Assembly (NCBI GenBank): GCA_019614645.1
Contig: JABWDB010000019.1
Coordinates: forward strand, 5,688,501-5,752,500
Origin: Stratiolaelaps scimitus
Taxonomy: Eukaryota; Arthropoda; Arachnida; Mesostigmata; Laelapidae
DNA: 64,000 bases
Reading direction: 5' to 3'
Part shown: in pieces, positions 11,224 through 22,201 of the stretch
Layout of the letters: each line of letters begins with the position of its first letter
How positions within the stretch are numbered: the stretch's first letter is position 1
The notes under the pieces: generated by a model
What the model saw: the letters and a program-made list of their open reading frames with translations, nothing else
Told to the model about the DNA's origin: nothing
Database searches by the model: none
Translations under genes and position numbers: made by a program

Positions 11224-13337
11224 CCTACTACCACTATTCTCATAGAAGACCCATTGCCTTCTTGTCGTAGTACCATATATCAGAATATATTAAAATTGTT
11301 TACATCAGCAAACATATAACACAGTAGGCATTGACGCCCTGAGAAGGGACAAATGTGTCCACGGATGCAAATCGGGTGACCACATGTCGCCGACCCCGTG
11401 TGTATATATAGAACGTTCTGCCGTTGTTAAGGCTCTTGGAAATTCAGCACCAAGTGTAAAAAAAGCGAAAAACTGATGGAAACGATCAATAAAACAGACT
11501 CATCAAGTATTCCACGGTGTTCCCATTCTCCTTATGGATACCTGTAAGCGTATACGATTCTGGATTATTCAATTGATTTATACTGTTACTAGAATTCAAA
11601 CGTAAAGGCAGACCAAAAATGTCTTGGGCGACATACGCGAGATTTTGAACTAGGTAACGCTCGATGAAACAGAACCGATCTCACACCATCTAACGCACTC
11701 TAATGTTCCCATATTCACAAAAACATCATCGTATACTAATCCCCTTATTTAGTTTTAATGGTAAACCGCTGCCAGTGCGATCACAAGTAACATGTCTGCC
11801 AAGTCCCCCCAGCGGCAAGCTTACACGGGTGCAGCCGTAAGTGTTAGTAATTTCGCATTCTAACCCTCACTTTGTGAGTCCTAAATGGTGACGATAACTG
11901 GGAGTGAGAGAGGGAAAGGTTGCTATTTCTTTGTCGTTTACAGCTACACTTTGATCGTACGGGATTCCTCTCGACCGATGTAATTACGCCAGCTGAGTTG
12001 AGCCATGAGAATGCTCAAACCAGCCAAAAGACTAGGATCCCCCCTCCCTGTGATCCTCCTTGCATTTGCCTTCGGATCTCCTCGGAAGCCTTGAGGTGTC
12101 GAGGCTGTGGCCTGTCTGCCTCGTTAGCCGAGAGGAACAAAATGTGAAAAATATCTTTTCTACGTGCGTCTATGTACATCCACTATATATGTGTGGCCAG
12201 CTTGCTAGCAGCTATAGCGACATCTTCGGCAGCAACAAGAAGACGCCACGAAGCGCTCCTTCTTCCCTTAGTTCTTTCCGACTTGAAATTGCACCACATA
12301 CACTCACCCATTTTCTCTCCACATCTCTCCGCCTCTCTCTCTCTCTCCATTACCTCTCGCGTTGGGTGGAACGACCAAGGGAAAATGTATAGCCGAATAG
12401 TGGGGAAGACACTTCGGAGGAAAGTACTGTCACCAGTTTTCAAATGCCGCGCGAAGCAGACGCCGCAATGCGGGCGTCATATGGGTGAGGACATAACGAA
12501 CGTAACAAGCACAAGTTGCTTCGTTTGCGCATGAATCACAAGAGGCTACTGAGAGATTGAGGATAGATGTCCCCGTTTCCATTAGATCGACGATATGCTA
12601 CCATTAGTTATTGCTCGGGTGTCGCTTCGAGGACGCAGCGGTGATCGCAGAATCTTGACTCAGCGCGGCGCCAAGTTCAATGTTTTACCAGCTGTGCTGT
12701 TCGGACCGTCCGAGAACCATCCGCGTCTTGCGTTGGCGGTTGTCGAGGTTGTCTCCGGGAGCTACGATAGCCAAGCTAGCTCAGGAGGGTTGGTTAGGCC
12801 AAGGAGGCTACGTGACGGGCACAGGAATCACCTAATCTATATGTTGGCCGCTAGTTGCGCGCAGTTCCCTGCTTGTTCCCTTCACAGTCTCTCTGTCTCT
12901 CGAAGCGCAATACGAGCATGCTCGAATCGCGGGAGCCGACGAATGCGTGGGCATAACTGAGACATCAGAAAGCTCAGACGCTGCCTGCTCACTGGAAGCG
13001 TATGCAGTTCGGGGCGTGTTTCCGATCTGCCATCACCAGGCAAAAATAGTGACAAACGACAATCCAATGTTTGCAGAAGCTGTTAGTTTTCTTTGTTTGA
13101 AGAAGCCGTTTGCACTTAGATTATTATTTGACGTACTCTGTGATCGCGTAAATAGCTGTGAAATTACCAGCACTGAGCGAGGTTGAACTTTGTTTTACCG
13201 AACGACAAATTGAATTATAGAGCGAGGCAGCAATAGGTAACTCATCACGAATACCATACAAGTGACTGTAGAAAGAGCCTATCAATGTATTGTATCATAC
13301 AAGATCATACGCACCTTGTAATATCTAACGGAAAATA

Positions 13338-13366
13338 TAAGCAAGCAAAATACTATTGCTTGCTTA
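13338..13366. repeat. Perfect 11-bp hairpin (first of an adjacent pair)
   Basis: TAAGCAAGCAA at 13338-13348 pairs exactly with TTGCTTGCTTA at 13356-13366, with a 7-base loop. Only 5 bases separate it from a second, longer perfect hairpin. Confidence 0.85.
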
Positions 13367-13371
13367 GGTGA

Positions 13372-13405
13372 TAAAGTTTCTTGAGGCGAACCTCAAGAAA
13401 CTTTA
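13372..13405. repeat. Perfect 15-bp hairpin with CGAA loop
   Basis: TAAAGTTTCTTGAGG at 13372-13386 and its exact complement at 13391-13405 enclose the 4-base loop CGAA. A mismatch-free 15-bp stem with a tetraloop is unlikely by chance. No repeat family or RNA gene is recognised; the stem is shorter than a typical animal pre-microRNA. Confidence 0.85.
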
Positions 13406-14406
13406 CCATCTGACGTATGCGGAGTGAAATGTCATTGAGTGGCTCTACCCAACGTGGCCAAGAGAGTCCTCGGAATGACCAGCAATCAATCTTACACTGT
13501 CAGATATTCCCACGAGAAGAGAAGTGTCCGTTTCAAGCAGTCGGATGTATTATTATTATTATTATGTACTAGGAAACATCTACAGAACAGATACGCTCTG
13601 TTCACTGTCTACTGCTCACTACTGAACGGACGTGACCTTAGACCCACGATTCAATGTGATCGGCATCTTGTGGCACACATATATGACGCCCGGTGGAAAC
13701 TGCTGTACTATTTCCCTTTGAGGGAACTTTTGATCGACTCTGTGTCTCGGAGTCCACGTCGGGTTGCTGTCACGGTCAGTTCGATGCTGTCAGGAGAAAG
13801 TTCCCCTCGGAGACTAGGCTGCCTTTGAGGATTTTCAAAGGGGTCGACTGTAACGTAGTCTGAGCAGAACACAGCTAAAAACAAAATCGTCATTGCTGAC
13901 CTAAATAATTTAAAATCAAAGGTTAGCACTATACTGCTAATCATTGATTATAATTTTTATTAAGTGCGCCCAACGACACATTTGGGAGGTTCGAACATGT
14001 CGATGACGATGAGGTCAGACATCCCGCCCCGAAAGCTCTAGGTTGGTTGCGAGGGTCAATGGGGAATTACCGTGGGCTGGTTTCAGTTTCTCACTGGAGT
14101 CCATGAATGAGAAGCACCAAAAAGCAATCTCAGACATCACCGAACCGACAACGCAACTGTAGAATTCTGTACAGATTCGCGAAATGCAATAATCGAAATC
14201 TTTCACACTTGCGTCGGAGTATCTAACACAACGGCAATAATCCCCATTTGTGTACAAACGGTGTGTTACATAATACACATTATTGTTATGGCAATAACAA
14301 GGGTCATCATAACACCATCATTTCATCCATAAAATCTTTAAGTACGGACCTAAGAACTCATAAAGGGTTCTGTAAGCTGAACATAGCGTTTGAGAGAGCT
14401 AGTTCA

Positions 14407-14556
14407 AAATACATGACACTTGAGAACAAAAGCATCGACGACCAGCATTATTAGAAGATAACGCAGGCAGAAGAGGATCAGAGCAGCCGCCAGGAATATT
14501 GGAACATGTCTTGGAAGTCTAAGGCCACAAATATTCGCATACAGAAAATGCAAGGT
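14407..14556 (-). pseudogene. LINE endonuclease-like fragment
   Basis: The minus-strand frame contains TLHFLYANICGLR, followed about 14 residues later by a hydrophobic ILFCL-type stretch. This resembles the start of the apurinic endonuclease domain of non-LTR retrotransposons, which begins with a beta strand ending in an Asn-Ile-x-Gly/Ser-Leu-Arg motif and continues to a hydrophobic strand before the catalytic Glu-Thr. The catalytic Glu-Thr is not clear in this frame, and a stop follows about 20 residues later. It lies downstream of the nearby RT-like fragment on the same strand, the reverse of the normal EN-then-RT order, so the two are probably separate or rearranged pieces. The assignment rests on one short motif. 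Confidence 0.35.
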
Positions 14557-14998
14557 TTTTGACAGTATGCAGGAGGATAAACAGAGGTCGGCATAAGAAA
14601 ATAAAGGATAAATTGTTGAGAGCCTTGACTTGACGATTCGGACAGATGAAGGTGGACTAAACATTGCAATGCTCCGTTCGGCAGTTTAAGGATAGGTAGA
14701 ACTGATGATTATTATTATTACTATCATTAAGAGCAAAGTATTCGACACATATGTTGACTGAAATAATCTGCGATATAAGCGAAGACGTCCTATTGCACTA
14801 CCGAATATTTTAACTATTGAAATACCAACTATTGCCTCAGTTGATTTTGGGGTAGAGTTGGGTACATGTTTCCGTCGCCAGACAAGTGCTCGTCTGGATA
14901 CTCACCCAGGAACGCGGTTGAAGCGAATCTAGAGATAGGTACCCCTGCAATAATTAAAAGGTCGTTGTCCGCAACCAACTCAGTCGTATGTGGACTTG

Positions 14999-15326
14999 GG
15001 CAATAAAGGCAGATTTTGCCCTGTTTATTGATAGAGAATTAGCAGTGAGCCATGTCCCGATCTCAGCTAGGGTATGATTGGATCTGAATGTCAGACGAGC
15101 GAGATTAGGCCCACACACGCACAAAGCAGGATGTACCGTTGGATATAATGACATGGCTTGAATGACCAAAGGGAACCATTGGGTCTTTATAAGTTTCCAT
15201 ATCGCCACTCGGGCACAGATCAGCAAGAATAATTGCATATTCCTTTTTAAATAGTATTTTATTCAGTTGCACTTCCAAGGTAAACAGGAATTCATGGAAG
15301 AGGACAAGAGGATTGCCGATAGGTAA
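14999..15326 (-). pseudogene. Decayed LINE reverse transcriptase fragment
   Basis: Reading the minus strand from 15326, one frame gives TLPIGNPL...FHEFLFTL, matching the Pro-Gln-Gly-x-x-Leu-Ser-Pro-x-Leu-Phe motif of reverse transcriptases. About 30 residues later comes YAIILADLC, a degraded form of the Tyr-Ala-Asp-Asp active site in which the second Asp is Leu. After a shift to another frame, 15073-14999 encodes TLAEIGTWLTANSLSIN and RAKSAF, the 'W-x-x-x-N-x-L-x-x-N-x-x-K' block that follows the active site in non-LTR elements. Order and spacing fit the family. Frame breaks and the lost catalytic residue show that it is dead. The flanks, including the rest of pol and any 3' tail, cannot be recognised. 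Clade (CR1/L2-like or other) is undetermined. Confidence 0.6.
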
Positions 15327-17091
15327 TGTCTTAATGATGGTGATGCCCTTTCGCAAATGATTAAAGTAAAGATCGTATTTTTCTGGAAGTGCTCCAATGG
15401 GAATTCAGGTAAATTGCAACTCTCACCTTTTCAGGATTTGTGGCCATCCGCGTCCTGTGCAGAGCCGACAAGCCTGATGAAGACATGAATTTGGAATCAC
15501 GAGGAAGTGGCGGATTTAGAGAGAGCAAGAACACAGATAGGGCGAACTCATTAAAGAAAGAGGATCTCGTAGACCTTCCAACTGAGATCTAAGTCCGTTT
15601 GCATTAGTATGAAATATATTCACACCACGCTTATATAAGTTATCCCAGTTTGCTTTGGTCAGTGTATATCATACATATATATATATAATATGATATATAC
15701 AAATTCAGTTCAAATTGTGGTTCTTGACTGAACTGTAGTTCTGCGGAACTGCTACCTTCTCAGCGTCTTGCTATATCCAAGATATCCAATATACAATGTA
15801 GGATCCTGATTGATCATCATTATTCTACAGCACACGAAGTGCAGTTTTAACACAACCATACACGAACGTCCCTAAAGACTCAGCAGGCAAATAAAAATTA
15901 ATTAAGCAGATAGACTAGGTCAACTGCAGTACCTCACTCATCCTTGAGGTATGTCCTCCCAAACATATATCTCAATATCTCATCGGCAAACTGTTCTTTT
16001 CCGCAAAAACTGTTTTTTTCTGACTCCGCAGAGGTTGCTCGCATTCAAAATGCAACCGGTGTACGTAGCGAGAAACATAGATGTTCTGTGGGCGAGTCTC
16101 TTTATTTAAATATATTAAAATAAAGGCAGCTCTTATTATTATTATAGACGTATAGGTTCATATCACGAGGATCTATGCTTGGCTTGTTCCGCCGTTTCAT
16201 CTCACGAAGGAGATAAGTGAGAAGCGTGGAGCCGTCCATCACCAGACTCCCCTCTGTGTGGCAAGCACAGTGTACACTGCTGTCGATTTAAGATGCTACC
16301 TACCCCTTCCCGACAATCCCTAATACCTCCGGTGAAGTCTAGGTCTACTGTTTATTTATCAATATTGGCGCCAGCCAGGTTATCGCGACGAGTCTACGTT
16401 ATCTCGTAACGTATTCGTTTGCCGGTCAATTTGTTTTGAATTGTTCTTGAATTTACATACATGTGGTGGCGTGTACGTTAGTGCAAATTCACAGACACAC
16501 CAATGCGAATACATTCGATCGAATCCTGTCCGGCGTTTCGACTCGCCAATGATGTAAAGATGAACGCGTCAAGGCGAAGACCCAATGTCCCATTGCTGGC
16601 CTGTTCCTACGGCTCCTCTGGTCTTCTTGTTTGTCCGAGCTCTCTTGAAGAAAAATCGATAAAACACAAACGGCTGGTCCAGTCTTCGAGGTAGTATACA
16701 TTTCCAGTGTACACGTACACGACCGTTGCGATTACCGCCACTAAATGAGATTCATCGTTGTCTCGTACACTCCTGTGCGGACCGCTCAATTATGTAATAT
16801 CCGAGTCTGCGGGGAAACGACAACCACTTGCATTTAGCAGGGAACGCGCTTTTTTACCATAATTTTTCATAATTTCTTTTTTGCAAGAACTTAAGCATTG
16901 TGAAACTGCAAAGTTCCCAAAGTTAGCCTCAAATGAATGAATGCTATTATTTGCTTAGAAGCCGGTTAGGCCTTAGCTTTAACTCGACCTGTTTTCGAAT
17001 TTCATTGCCTTCCCATTGTATTTTTTTTGGCACTCATGGCAAAGGAGATCCCGCAACCGGATGATAAGCCCATGTTGAGAAGGTTTAGGTA
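15327..17091. other. AT-rich spacer, nothing identified
   Basis: No convincing coding sequence. An imperfect TA-rich inverted repeat lies at about 15661-15701. Short TTA/ATT repeats occur near 16130-16145. Some of this DNA may be further LINE debris, but no motif supports that. Confidence 0.5.
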
Positions 17092-17214
17092 TATTGGTTT
17101 ATTAAAGGAGCTGCAATTTTACAATGCTTAAGCTCTCTTATGTGTCACGCAGAGGGGCTCGAACCTGCTCCCTCTGGCAGTGAATTCTCCGAGGTGACCC
17201 GCGGCCAACAATTG
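17092..17214 (-). mobile_element. tRNA-derived SINE, copy 1
   Basis: On the minus strand, an A box (TGGCCGCGGGT, complement of 17197-17207) and a B box (GGTTCGAGCCC, complement of 17155-17165) are 42 bases apart, as in a tRNA. The A box resembles those of Ser/Leu tRNAs. Downstream, the body contains GTGACACATAAGAGAGC and ends near 17092 with an AATAAACCAATA sequence rather than a long poly(A). The body and tail (17091-17160) are 63/70 identical, without gaps, to 42471-42540, which shows that this is a dispersed family. No target-site duplication was found. Confidence 0.7.
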
Positions 17215-18224
17215 ACGTCCACGGTACAACTGCTTTCGGCATTGCTTCAAGCTTTTCTGTACACATCATATACGATGGTGCCATTCTTGCTTTAAGTTTT
17301 TAAACGTAAGTTACGGTGGCCGAAATGATTATTATCGCTGCTCGCTGTAATCGACGCCCGATATTTTAAAATGATCTAATACCCGTCCTCCCCATGGACA
17401 GTCAGTCGTGGCGTGTTCAACGCATAGATGTAATTAAGTAAAAGTGACGTTGTTAATAAGATCAATTGAGTGTTTTTCGAATTCTCTGCTGATTCAGCTC
17501 GTACTGCCAGCATCGCAGCCAGGATGAAGTAGACGGTGAGATGCATGATATTCTATCTTGCGAATTTGTCGTAGGAGTCCTTACCAGGTTTCACCAGGAT
17601 CTTATGGGAATACAGTTCTCTACGAGATGAGTGTGCCGTGAACCACATCTGATGAAGTCATAGATGAGTCCGGGTCCCCGATGTAGGATTGTGCATACAA
17701 TCTCAGGCAACTTAGCGAATAAATCTGTCAGATGTAACGACCGTGGAGATTTTTTACGAACAACTCGTTGCCTGGGGGAGGACTAATTAGAAAGAAATGT
17801 GTGATGTCCTATCCTCCTGTGTGTGCTATGTCGGTAGTAATTTCACGTGTGCTGACTCCTGCAGACAAACGAAGCCTTTCATACAAGGAACGGGAGCCCG
17901 TCTTATACAGGTAGACAAGTGATTTCTCATTAGTGAATACGCAGGGTAATTTTCTGTTGATTACAGTACCACAAAATTGCTTTGCTTGTCTGCCCGTGGT
18001 GATTTAGTTGCTCAGATAATTTTAATGCCGTATATTTCACCCAATCAATGGCTAATTAAGATAATTTATTTATTCGATATATTTTATTTACTTTTACAAC
18101 TTATATATATATATATATATTGTTTCTTTGAATATTCAGTATGTCGAAAGATAAACATATTCGTAATTCTGGTGAATCTTCGTTGAAAAACCCCCACCTT
18201 CTAAACGCGTACCGTTTGATAGAC

Positions 18225-18225
18225 G

Positions 18226-18266
<41 letters not shown>

Positions 18267-18271
18267 ATATA
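18225..18271. repeat. Long (TA)n tract with one interruption
   Basis: About 47 bases of alternating TA broken by one TTT, followed by TAGA/GATA-type units to about 18290. Confidence 0.95.
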
Positions 18272-18486
18272 GCTAGATAGATATATAGTCCTATTTTTCA
18301 AATGGCGCTCGCCAGCCCGTCGACAAGATATCCCCCGATGTGCAGCCACTTCTTAAGCAAACACGCACAATTCCTGGTGTCTCAATGTTCTACCATAAAA
18401 TGCAATTTGCCTCTGGAGCCCGGTCGCACATGAAATATGGATCCAATATGTGAGTTGGATCATTTCCTGTGCTGCTTCTTTCTGCT

Positions 18487-18513
18487 TTCTCTCTCTCTCT
18501 CTCTCTCTCTCTT
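18487..18513 (+). repeat. (CT)n microsatellite
   Basis: About 27 bases of alternating CT. Confidence 0.95.
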
Positions 18514-20131
18514 TCACTCCTGCGATGTGAGCACAATCATGTTTACAAGCCTCCTGTTTCAACGCCAGCGACTCCCTCACGGTTCGGCCCAAGGGAGCGA
18601 ACGTATTGACACGCAGCGGGCAGGCAAAGACCTACAAAGCCCATATGGTGCATCATTCGACTTTTCCTTGAGCCCAACTCAGCGGCAACCCCAGCAGAAA
18701 CCCTCGGATGCCGTGAATCGTAAAGATCGGCACGAACGAATACAAGCCACGGAAAGGCGAAAAAGCCCATTCCGCTATACTCAAACACATACACACAAAT
18801 GCAACGGAGAAGTCCCAAACAACAAGACGCCGAAGCTCAGTGAGTGCAAAAGCGAACCGATACCGGGAGCAGAATGGCAGTAGACCTGTACCAATGTGAC
18901 GGGCGAAGGGGATTTTGAAGCCGTTATTTATGATAGTTTGCTGTTGTTTTTCTTTTAAACATCGTCGTGCACCACATTCATTAGGAGTTACATGTGGAGG
19001 AGGCATGTAATACGTGTGCGGGACACATGGGTAGCCGGGACATTTTGTGGTATCGTTCAACTGGCATGGCAATGACTTCGAAGGAGCTGCATCATTATCC
19101 CGTAGCGAGGGCAGAATTAGACCAACATCGCCAGAGGGTTCGCTGATGGGTTGGCCAAAAAATCCACCAAAAAACCACCGGAACCAATTAGTAGGAAACT
19201 CTGCTAGCGGGCCCGCCAGAAGTTTCTGTTGTGGTGGCCATCAATGAATTGGGCTCGTTTGTACCTGCACGTGTTGTTCATGTTGCAATTCTCAGTGGAG
19301 ACTTCAGTAGAGATCCCACTCTCAGCTAATGTTCGTGCATATACACACAGACATGGACGATTATGTGGTCGTGTGCTAAAATGAGAGATGGCGCGACGTA
19401 TTTCGTTGACTGCGTAGTTAGAGACGCTTATCTCTCTACGCGTGACTATTTTCATATAGGTCACACATCTTATTTCAATTCTCAAAGGCATCCTTTTTCG
19501 AATTAAGCAAACCTTTAATTCATTATCGGTTTCCGATTCGCCCGATCCCGCCCCGGCACTGATTTTAAATCTAGTGTATTCCAGTGATCAATCAAAATCA
19601 GCACTGTAGCAGTTTGGTGAGGCGGCTGTCGATCGGTACCGAAGCATTTTGGCGGGGACCCAATCACGGATGCGACCGCCGTCGTACCCATCGCAGCCGA
19701 CACTAACTAGCTCATTTGTCATGAAAGGTTCCCCACCGGTCGAGCCGCCGTAGCGTTTTTACGTGAACCATCCACACATCTTTGCGTCTCGCGCGCATGG
19801 GTTCTACCTCGCGTTATTTACCCCACACGCTGGCGATCCTCCACCGCAGCTTTCCGCCTGCAGTGACCGGCTTAATGTATCCCGCCGTCGTTGTCATCGC
19901 TGCGTTCATGCATCATCTGGTTGATACCTTTCTACGATCGCGACACCCAACAGCTTAATCAGAATAGCGCGTCATGAGGGAGTTAAGAGGCCCAGCGTTT
20001 GATCCGGCGCAATCAGACCGTGCGCGTTTTGAGGCGATAGGCAGATCTATAAGGCTATAGCAGGTATAGCAAGCAGTGCAACTACGGGCGACGCTCTTGA
20101 ATGACAGGCCAAACGACACATTAATCTCTGA

Positions 20132-20378
20132 CGGGTCCCTAAGCACAGACACGGTAGGCACGCAATTGGCGCCCCTCTGGAAAGGGTTCGGCCGGTACGT
20201 CCGGCTGCTGCTGTTGCGACTTCGGCAGGCGCTCAACCCAACGAGGCCTGTTTGCCTCGACGGGTCCACCATCCTAATGGACTTCTCGATGCGGCGCGGC
20301 AGCAAGTTGAGAACGAGGAACTCGGCAGAGGGGAAAAGGCCATACTGAAACCGAGCCTGGGAGCAACTGGGAGTTTTG
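20132..20378 (+). CDS. Candidate exon ending at a GTAAGT donor (function unknown)
   Basis: An 82-codon stretch without stops follows the TGA at 20129-20131 and ends exactly at a strong splice donor, TTTTG|GTAAGTGA (GT at 20379-20380). Its second half reads LLDAARQQVENEELGRGEK, a charged helical-looking segment unlike the Arg/Ser-rich noise of other frames. There is no ATG near the start, so it would be an internal exon; the acceptor is unclear. Minus-strand frames across the same DNA are also open, so strand and reality are uncertain. No domain is recognised. Confidence 0.2.
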
Positions 20379-22054
20379 GTAAGTGAACAGCGTAAGTGGT
20401 TGCGGCAGTTGCCTGCTCCAACAGCTGGCAGTGTTCATTTGTCCCTCGACAACCGATCGATGAATCGAGCGGACGGGTGAGCGGAGGGGCGGACGCAGGA
20501 AGCACAACAATTAATGACACAAAATCGGCCCAGTCCGTGCCCGACGTTCTTGCCCATCGCGCGTTACGGAATGACATCATCGTGACGTTCATTTGCAGCG
20601 TGCTCACCGTGTCCACTTGCTATTAGTTAGACACATTAATATTAATTAGTGTATGACTATATTAGGACAGCAGTGACTAGCGTGGAGGGCTATGGACGTA
20701 CGATGGGCGAAGGTGTCGGCCTCCGTGTGACTCCGTCGGAAAACAAGAAGCTGAACGATGTGGCTGTTCCGTTATGAGGTCCATCATAATGTGAGATCTC
20801 GGACGGTATACACCATTCCGCCATACACTAACGAGTGCATGGCGGAACTCACCGAGCAATGGCATTGTACGAGGCGACAGAAGGAACCCCGTGGTATCGG
20901 ACTGCCTGGGCAATAGACCGGCGAACGGCACTGTTTGTTAAAATACTATGGCCGTTGTATGTGTGCGCCTCGGAGGATGAGGTTGGTGATTATGTGCAGT
21001 TCGACGAGGTCTTCGCCAGATAAGGAAACTATCCTCATTTTGCATTGCCGCTACGGAATTGTCGTTGGAATTGTTAGTGTTTTTAAGTAGGGCTTGACCG
21101 CACGATGAGGCTATGCTGCCACTTGAGTTGACCTAAATTTGAGTATACAGCGTGTTCGAGAAATAGCGATGTTTCGAGCGCTACGTTTCCGATAAAGTTG
21201 TACTTGTTTCTTTAAAGATTGTTAATAGCATGTTTCGCAAAATATATGATCAGTTCCGCGTATAACTACCAGAATAGAACAGCATCTTCAATAATCAACA
21301 TCAAGCAGATCGGAAAGTGCGATGCGTATTTGATCAACTCGCCGTGCGTTTAGAGAATATGACAAATACGGTCACGTGTGGGCGCCATTCATATCAATTT
21401 TGTCATAAAAAAGTGAGTGTTTTCGGTTGAATAAATGTATGGTCCGACGCAGGGCACGGTGGGACTTGTAACGCTCACACACTTCAATAAACTAGTGTAA
21501 GTCTCGACTGTTGTTCTCTTGAGCGTTTTCCAATGGGGTCGGCGACAAAAACAAGACTTCGTATGACCTATCTGCTATAGTACGAGGTATTATAGTATCA
21601 ACGTATTATGTAGCATATTGTACTGGCTGGACGGACCGTTTGAAAACAACTGCCCAGTGTTTTCTAGTGCCACTCGAATGTAACTTGCTTATGTTTCTTA
21701 ATGAAGCTCAAATTTGACTTGCATTTTTATAAATCGACTAATATACAACATACAGTTTATAGAATAATGGCTATACTGATATACGGGTACGCACAAATGC
21801 ACGTAAACTCGACTGTAGACTTTTGGTCTATTTCGCTATATGTATATAATAATGACCTGCGCAAATCTCGTCATATATTGTACTAGCGTATCCAGCCCAA
21901 ACGGAGACGCTGAGTTGTCCAGCTTCACATGATCGCAGACATATTATAAAACGCTATCGTTCATGCATGTGGACGTCATCTTCTGACCACAAACAACAAA
22001 CTGTCTAAGCGGTCCCCTGCTCGTTCCCGGTGTCAGCTGAACGGCACGTGAAAC
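20379..22054. other. Spacer, GC-rich then AT-rich, no identified gene
   Basis: The GC-rich DNA continues to about 21020 with unrecognised open frames on both strands; AT-rich spacer follows. At 21440-21490 a sequence resembling the 11.34-kb motif (GGGCACGGTGGGACTTGTAA, then AATAAA) occurs. An imperfect AT-rich inverted repeat spans about 20627-20661. Confidence 0.45.
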
Positions 22055-22201
22055 ATGGCATCACTTAGCACAAAGTGGTCAGTCGGCGTGTCCAGTGAGA
22101 TGTCAGCGCGGGCCACAGGCGAACCGTGGGACGGCGAGCTTCTGAGTTGTTCGATGTCACATCTTTGCAAGCTGCCTGAGCGGTTTGTGGTCGCCATCAA
22201 G
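22055..22201 (+). CDS. Candidate first coding exon, 49 codons (unknown)
   Basis: The ATG at 22055 has a strong start context (A at -3, G at +4). Forty-nine codons later the frame meets a consensus donor, ATCAAG|GTGAGG, with the intron in phase 0. The predicted peptide starts MASLSTKWSVGVSSEMSAR and shows no signal peptide, membrane segment or known motif. Alternatively the frame reads through to 22300 with no intron, or it is non-coding. It lies at the edge of a short GC-richer island in AT-rich DNA. Confidence 0.2.

Larger units (their letters stand above)
9161..14406. other. Spacer without an identified gene
   Basis: The stretch contains (AT)n at 10361-10381, a hairpin at 11182-11223 and a pair of hairpins at 13338-13405. 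The longest plus-strand frame with an ATG (10537-11184, 215 codons) has Ser/Arg/Ala-rich composition and ends by running into a TA tract; a frame of this length is expected by chance in this much DNA. The frame at 12595-12960 is likewise unrecognised. Around 11336-11500 a short inverted motif (GGACA, 4-base spacer, TGTCC) is followed by AATAAA, weakly reminiscent of a retroelement 3' end. Confidence 0.5.
17215..20131. other. Spacer with TA and CT microsatellites
   Basis: The stretch contains (TA)n near 18104-18121, a long interrupted TA tract at 18225-18271 and (CT)n at 18487-18513. Open frames between 18437 and 19072 overlap on both strands, have Ser/Arg/Pro-rich composition and match nothing recognised. 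A GC-richer segment begins at about 19500. Confidence 0.5.

Noticed and set aside
16355..16400. TTGGCGCCAGCCAGG, resembling an LTR-retrotransposon primer-binding site
   Set aside because: No paired LTRs, polypurine tract or gag/pol sequence nearby.
11388..21547. Shared inverted 12-mer GTCGCCGACCCC at 11388 and 21536
   Set aside because: Hundreds of 12-mer coincidences are expected within 64 kb, and the flanks do not align.
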